Positions 29,330 through 31,257 of a stretch of DNA of 31,257 bases are shown one piece after another. Each line of letters starts with the position of its first letter. The first letter of the stretch is position 1. The notes beneath the pieces were generated by a model that had not been told where the DNA came from, did no database searches, and saw only the letters and a program-made list of their open reading frames with translations. The DNA comes from JBALVO01 sp036961445. GTDB lineage: Bacteria > Pseudomonadota > Gammaproteobacteria > Pseudomonadales > Halieaceae. Location: the NCBI GenBank assembly GCA_036961445.1, contig JBALVO010000039.1, positions 1 to 31,257 on the forward strand, written 5' to 3'. Made by a program: the position numbers and the translations under genes.

Positions 29330-30718
29330 ATGTCGATAATATTGGATGAAATCCACCGTGTCGTTGGTGATGGTGGCTTACTGCGCGGTAGTGATGTTAG
29401 TTCTCGTCCAACCTCATGGGTGGATCCCACTCCCAATACCGCCATGGCTATTATCCGCCCGACCTCTACTGAGCAACTGTCCCGGGTGATGAAGATCTGT
29501 CATCGCCATGACCAGGTGGTGATTCCTGTCGGTGGCGGTACCGGGCTGGTAAATGCTGTCTGCGCAAGTTCCGATCAGCTGTTGATCTCCCTGGAACGAA
29601 TGAAAAGTATCGAAAATATTGATTCAGCCGGTTGCACCATGACAGTGGAGGCGGGGGTGCCACTGCAAACCATTCAGGAAGTTGCAGCTGAGAATAGTCT
29701 TTTATTTCCAATTGATTTCGGTGCCAGAGGTTCTGCCCAGGTAGGCGGTGCGGTCGCCACTAATGCCGGTGGTAACGAAGTTTTACGCTACGGCATGATG
29801 CGCGAGCAGGTGCTCGGGCTGGAGGCTGTTTTGGCTGATGGTACAGTCATATCGTCGATGAATCGGATGTTGAAAAACAACGCGGGTTACGATCTGAAGC
29901 AGTTGTTTATTGGGTCAGAAGGCACGTTGGGTATTGTCACGCGCGTGGTATTGCGATTGCGTTCAGCGCTGGCGAGTAAGTCTACCGCTTTGGTTGCGGT
30001 AGACGAGTTTGGTAAAATTCCAACCCTGCTTAAAACCCTGGGATCTGCATTGGGCGGCACGCTTAATTCGTATGAAGTGCTGTGGCATAGTTATTATAAG
30101 TTGATCACGGATGCCCACCCCGATAGAGCGCTGCCGTTGGCTAATGAATACCCGTTCTATATTTTGGTGGAGAGTTGTGGTGCGGATCAGGTGTCAGACA
30201 AGGCGCGCTTTGAAGCAGTTCTGGAAAGCGCATTTGAATCGGAGCTGATAATTGATGCGGCTATCGCGCAGAGCGAGAAACAAAGCGCAGAGATGTGGGC
30301 GATTCGTGACGATATAGAAACCCTGCTGCAGCAGATGGTGCCGTTGGTTGGATTTGATATCAGTATTCCTATTCAGGATCTGGATAAATATGTCGGTATT
30401 GTGCGGGATAAGCTCGAGGAAAAATGGCCTGGCGATGCACGAATCGTCACCTTTGGCCACTTGGGCGATAGCAACATCCACCTGGTGATCTCAGTAGGTC
30501 CTGATACGCCGGCGCGGGAAAAAACGGTAATGGACATCGTTTACCAGCAGGTGAGTCGATTTGACGGGTCTGTGTCAGCCGAGCACGGTATTGGACTTGA
30601 TAAAGTGGATTACTTGCATCATTCAAGAAGTGAGGATGAAATCGCGTTGATGAAAACCCTGAAAAACGCGCTGGATCCTAAAGGTATCCTCAGCCCCGGT
30701 CGGGTATTTCAGCTGTAG
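29330..30718 (+). CDS. FAD-linked oxidase, GlcD/D-2-hydroxyacid dehydrogenase type
   Basis: A 462-aa flavoprotein that oxidises D-2-hydroxy acids such as D-lactate, glycolate or D-2-hydroxyglutarate. The N-terminal FAD-binding domain has VIPVGGGTGLVNA (about 64-76), GGAVATNAGGNEVLRYG and GSEGTLGIVT. The C-terminal FAD-oxidase_C domain has FGHLGDSNIHLV (His of the metal/substrate site) and AEHGIGLDKVDYL. The GDSNIH/HGIG set is common to GlcD, D-lactate dehydrogenase Dld-II and D2HGDH. The exact substrate cannot be set. No GlcE/GlcF partners are next to it, which favours a stand-alone D-2-hydroxyglutarate or D-lactate enzyme. Start ATG 29330 with AGGAG 7 nt upstream. Confidence 0.9.
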   Translation: MSIILDEIHRVVGDGGLLRGSDVSSRPTSWVDPTPNTAMAIIRPTSTEQLSRVMKICHRHDQVVIPVGGGTGLVNAVCASSDQLLISLERMKSIENIDSAGCTMTVEAGVPLQTIQEVAAENSLLFPIDFGARGSAQVGGAVATNAGGNEVLRYGMMREQVLGLEAVLADGTVISSMNRMLKNNAGYDLKQLFIGSEGTLGIVTRVVLRLRSALASKSTALVAVDEFGKIPTLLKTLGSALGGTLNSYEVLWHSYYKLITDAHPDRALPLANEYPFYILVESCGADQVSDKARFEAVLESAFESELIIDAAIAQSEKQSAEMWAIRDDIETLLQQMVPLVGFDISIPIQDLDKYVGIVRDKLEEKWPGDARIVTFGHLGDSNIHLVISVGPDTPAREKTVMDIVYQQVSRFDGSVSAEHGIGLDKVDYLHHSRSEDEIALMKTLKNALDPKGILSPGRVFQL

Positions 30719-30737
30719 GCGGTGGTATCTGGCCGGT

Positions 30738-31257
30738 TCATGGGCTGGCCAGGACCAGACGGAAGGTGAGGTTGACGCGCGGACCGCAGGGTCTGCGTAA
30801 CTTGCGCAACCCATGTTTCCAGTTGCGCTGGGTAGCGCCTCGCATCAGCAGGAGGCTACTGGAGGGCAGCGGCAGGTTAACGGTGGACAGGTCTCGTCGG
30901 AACTTGTGTTTAAAGTACAGAATCCGTTCCTCGCCTAGACTAAGGGAGGCTATCGCGGGCTCCGGCCCCAGCTCTGGTTCGTCGTCCGCATGCAGGCCCA
31001 TTGAGTCATTCTGATCGCGATAGTAGTTGAGCAGAACGCTATTGAACTGATGGCCGCTGGCGTCCTGCACCAGCAGCCTTATTTTTTGCAGTTGCTCAGT
31101 CCAGGGCAGGGGCTCATGGCTGATTCCTGAATAGGTATAGCGTGCTTCCTTGTCGCCATGCCAGGCGATCAACCTGGGTTGTGCGTGGGTTTTGCCAAAG
31201 AGTGTAATGTCTTCCTGCTGCCATTGGGTATCGGCTATCAGCTGATGCAGCAATGCG
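30738..31257 (-). CDS. AlkB-like 2-oxoglutarate/Fe(II) dioxygenase, 5' end cut off
   Basis: A partial AlkB-family protein; 172 residues lie in the window and the frame stays open at the right edge, so the start is outside (the TTG at 31253 is not convincing). Matches are TLFGKTHAQPRLIAWHGD, NSVLLNYYRDQNDSMGLHADDEPELG (HxD iron ligands, and the YRDG-type loop), IASLSLGEERIL and KHGLRKLRRPCGPRVNLTFR (second His and the 2-oxoglutarate Arg). This looks like the short, single-domain AlkB type of about 200 aa that repairs alkylated DNA or RNA bases. It faces the flavoprotein gene tail to tail, 19 nt apart. Confidence 0.88.
   Translation of the reverse strand, partial: ALLHQLIADTQWQQEDITLFGKTHAQPRLIAWHGDKEARYTYSGISHEPLPWTEQLQKIRLLVQDASGHQFNSVLLNYYRDQNDSMGLHADDEPELGPEPAIASLSLGEERILYFKHKFRRDLSTVNLPLPSSSLLLMRGATQRNWKHGLRKLRRPCGPRVNLTFRLVLASP

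Noticed and set aside
30729..30752. CTGGCC and GGCCAG arms between the flavoprotein and AlkB-like genes, as a bidirectional terminator.
   Set aside because: The second arm lies within the AlkB coding end, arms are short, and no T-run follows.
1..31257. Search by eye for tRNA, rRNA, CRISPR repeats, insertion sequences and phage or defence genes.
   Set aside because: No cloverleaf-like sequence, regularly spaced repeats, terminal inverted repeats with transposase, or known defence domains were recognised.

Overview
The window reads as chromosomal DNA of a free-living, probably marine gammaproteobacterium. This is inferred from the gene families: two FadL/OMPP1-type outer-membrane channels, a DUF2860 porin-like protein, two DUF4124 periplasmic proteins, CvfB, bactofilin and a homogentisate-route operon. 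GC content looks slightly above 50%. I see no tRNA, rRNA, CRISPR array, transposase, integrase or phage gene. The region is densely packed with ordinary genes, and no gene-free stretch exceeds about 285 bases.

Layout. 1-4.1 kb (minus): an unrecognised protein, a FadL-family channel, a protein with two FHA domains and a short-chain dehydrogenase (SDR). 4.3-8.0 kb: a small plus-strand acidic protein; then, on minus, a ribbon-helix-helix (RHH) protein with a CxxC/CxxC knuckle, translationally coupled to an alpha/beta hydrolase and preceded by three copies of a 9-bp palindrome; then a GPH-type sugar/cation symporter. 8.1-10.35 kb (minus): SDR, DUF1653, a half-length asparaginase-domain protein and DUF4124 protein A. 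10.5-13.2 kb (plus): EamA exporter, a DapB-like NAD(P)-dependent dehydrogenase and a membrane protein with an HExxH motif. 13.4-18.5 kb: aromatic amino acid catabolism, made of a long pterin-dependent aromatic amino acid hydroxylase (plus), an HPPD - VOC - FAH operon (minus) and a divergent Lrp/AsnC regulator (plus). 18.5-20.0 kb (minus): CvfB and DUF4124 protein B. 20.3-24.4 kb (plus): DUF2860 plus FadL pair, then a NodU/TobZ-type carbamoyltransferase. 24.4-27.0 kb (minus): a methyltransferase-like protein, bactofilin, a DUF2846 lipoprotein, a SHOCT protein and a small secreted protein. 27.3-30.7 kb (plus): cardiolipin synthase, a secreted SNase-like protein and a GlcD/D-2-hydroxyglutarate-type flavoprotein. 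The right edge holds an AlkB-like dioxygenase cut by the window end.

How the genes work together. The clearest pathway is phenylalanine to tyrosine (hydroxylase), 4-hydroxyphenylpyruvate to homogentisate (HPPD), and ring-cleavage product hydrolysis (FAH). An adjacent Lrp/AsnC protein is the natural candidate regulator. The homogentisate dioxygenase and maleylacetoacetate isomerase that should lie between HPPD and FAH are absent from the window; a VOC-fold protein occupies that place. The FadL channels, SDRs and lipase-like hydrolase suggest use of lipids or other hydrophobic substrates, but that is only context.

The most interesting non-coding signals are the triple TGTAATACA array in front of the RHH-hydrolase operon, an FNR/ANR-like box at about -41 before the DUF2860-FadL pair, and an identical TATAAT-7 nt-ATG arrangement before both DUF4124 genes that suggests leaderless mRNAs. 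I did not find a clearly novel multi-gene defence or mobile system.
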